Assembly (NCBI GenBank): GCA_937873175.1
Contig: CALMVT010000434.1
Location: 19,603 to 76,134, forward strand
Length of the DNA: 56,532 bases
DNA from: an uncultured Acetobacteraceae bacterium
GTDB taxonomy: Bacteria > Pseudomonadota > Alphaproteobacteria > Acetobacterales > Acetobacteraceae
Direction of reading: 5' to 3'
Positions within the stretch are counted from its first letter, which is position 1. Each line of letters opens with the position of its first letter. Positions 56,229 to 56,532 of this stretch are shown piece after piece. The position numbers were made by a program, and so were the translations under genes. Below the pieces are notes generated by a model. The model was not told the origin of the DNA. It made no database searches and was given only the letters and a program-made list of their open reading frames with translations.

Positions 56229-56532
56229 ATGAGCCGCGTCCGCGTCCATGGCCCGGAGCTTCCCCCGGCGTTGCAGGGTTGGCTCCTGGTCGACGAATTC
56301 GGCGTCCCTCGCTTCTGGGCCGCCGTCTGGCAGATCATGCGAGGTCCGCAGATCGCGGAATCGACGCTCGGTGCCAAGCTCTCGGCTGTTGAACGCTTGT
56401 ATGTGCATGCTGCCGATGTCTCCGGCATCAACTTAGACCGGGCGATCGCCGCGCTCGATCTCGAGGCGATCAAGGACGTTGACAAGCCCCCATTGAGTGG
56501 TCCGGGTGAAATGTTAGTGCAGCACGGCAGCC
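56229..56532 (+). CDS. Tyrosine-recombinase/site-specific integrase-like protein, N-terminal part, truncated by window edge
   Basis: Open frame to the edge: MSRVRVHGPELPPALQGWLLVDEFGVPRFWAAVWQIMRGPQIAESTLGAKLSAVERLYVHAADVSGINLDRAIAALDLEAIKDVDKPPLSGPGEMLVQHGS; resembles N-terminal SAM-like domains of mobile-element integrases; catalytic domain not in window. Confidence 0.5.
   Translation, partial: MSRVRVHGPELPPALQGWLLVDEFGVPRFWAAVWQIMRGPQIAESTLGAKLSAVERLYVHAADVSGINLDRAIAALDLEAIKDVDKPPLSGPGEMLVQHGS

Overview
The window is a dense, GC-rich stretch of alphaproteobacterial core genome; gene order and proteins suggest Rhodospirillales/Acetobacteraceae, which is an inference and was not searched. 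I read about 50 conserved housekeeping genes. Left part: rnr (5' fragment), topA, dprA, plsY, pyrC-like, pyrB, gltX on the minus strand; comEC on plus; lexA, moeA, moaC, trpC, trpD, trpG, trpE and a PpiD/SurA-type isomerase on minus. Middle: tpiA, secG, pyrG, kdsA, eno, ftsB-like, pdhA, pdhB, pdhC, lpdA, lipA, a Coq10/RatA protein and a threonine aldolase on plus; pncC/cinA-C, pgpA and a lytic transglycosylase on minus. Right part: dapA, smpB, gpx, UDG (minus), folK, rpoZ, rsh, acpS, lepB, rnc, era, recO, parC, PrpD-like (minus), mltB, dacA-like, tmk, holB, metG, tatD and a PhnP-like MBL hydrolase. I saw no rRNA, tRNA, CRISPR array or intact transposon by eye. The last ~0.8 kb (from ~55750) looks different: repeats, little coding sequence, and the 5' part of a tyrosine-recombinase-like gene running off the edge. 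I did not find a convincing new multi-gene system. The best second looks are: a perfect alphaproteobacterial LexA box (GTTC-N7-GTTC) on a putative parC promoter and overlapping the recO stop codon; the integrase edge with its repeats; a pyrB-linked dihydroorotase homolog lacking the HxH metal motif; and all four convergent gene junctions having abutting or overlapping stop codons.
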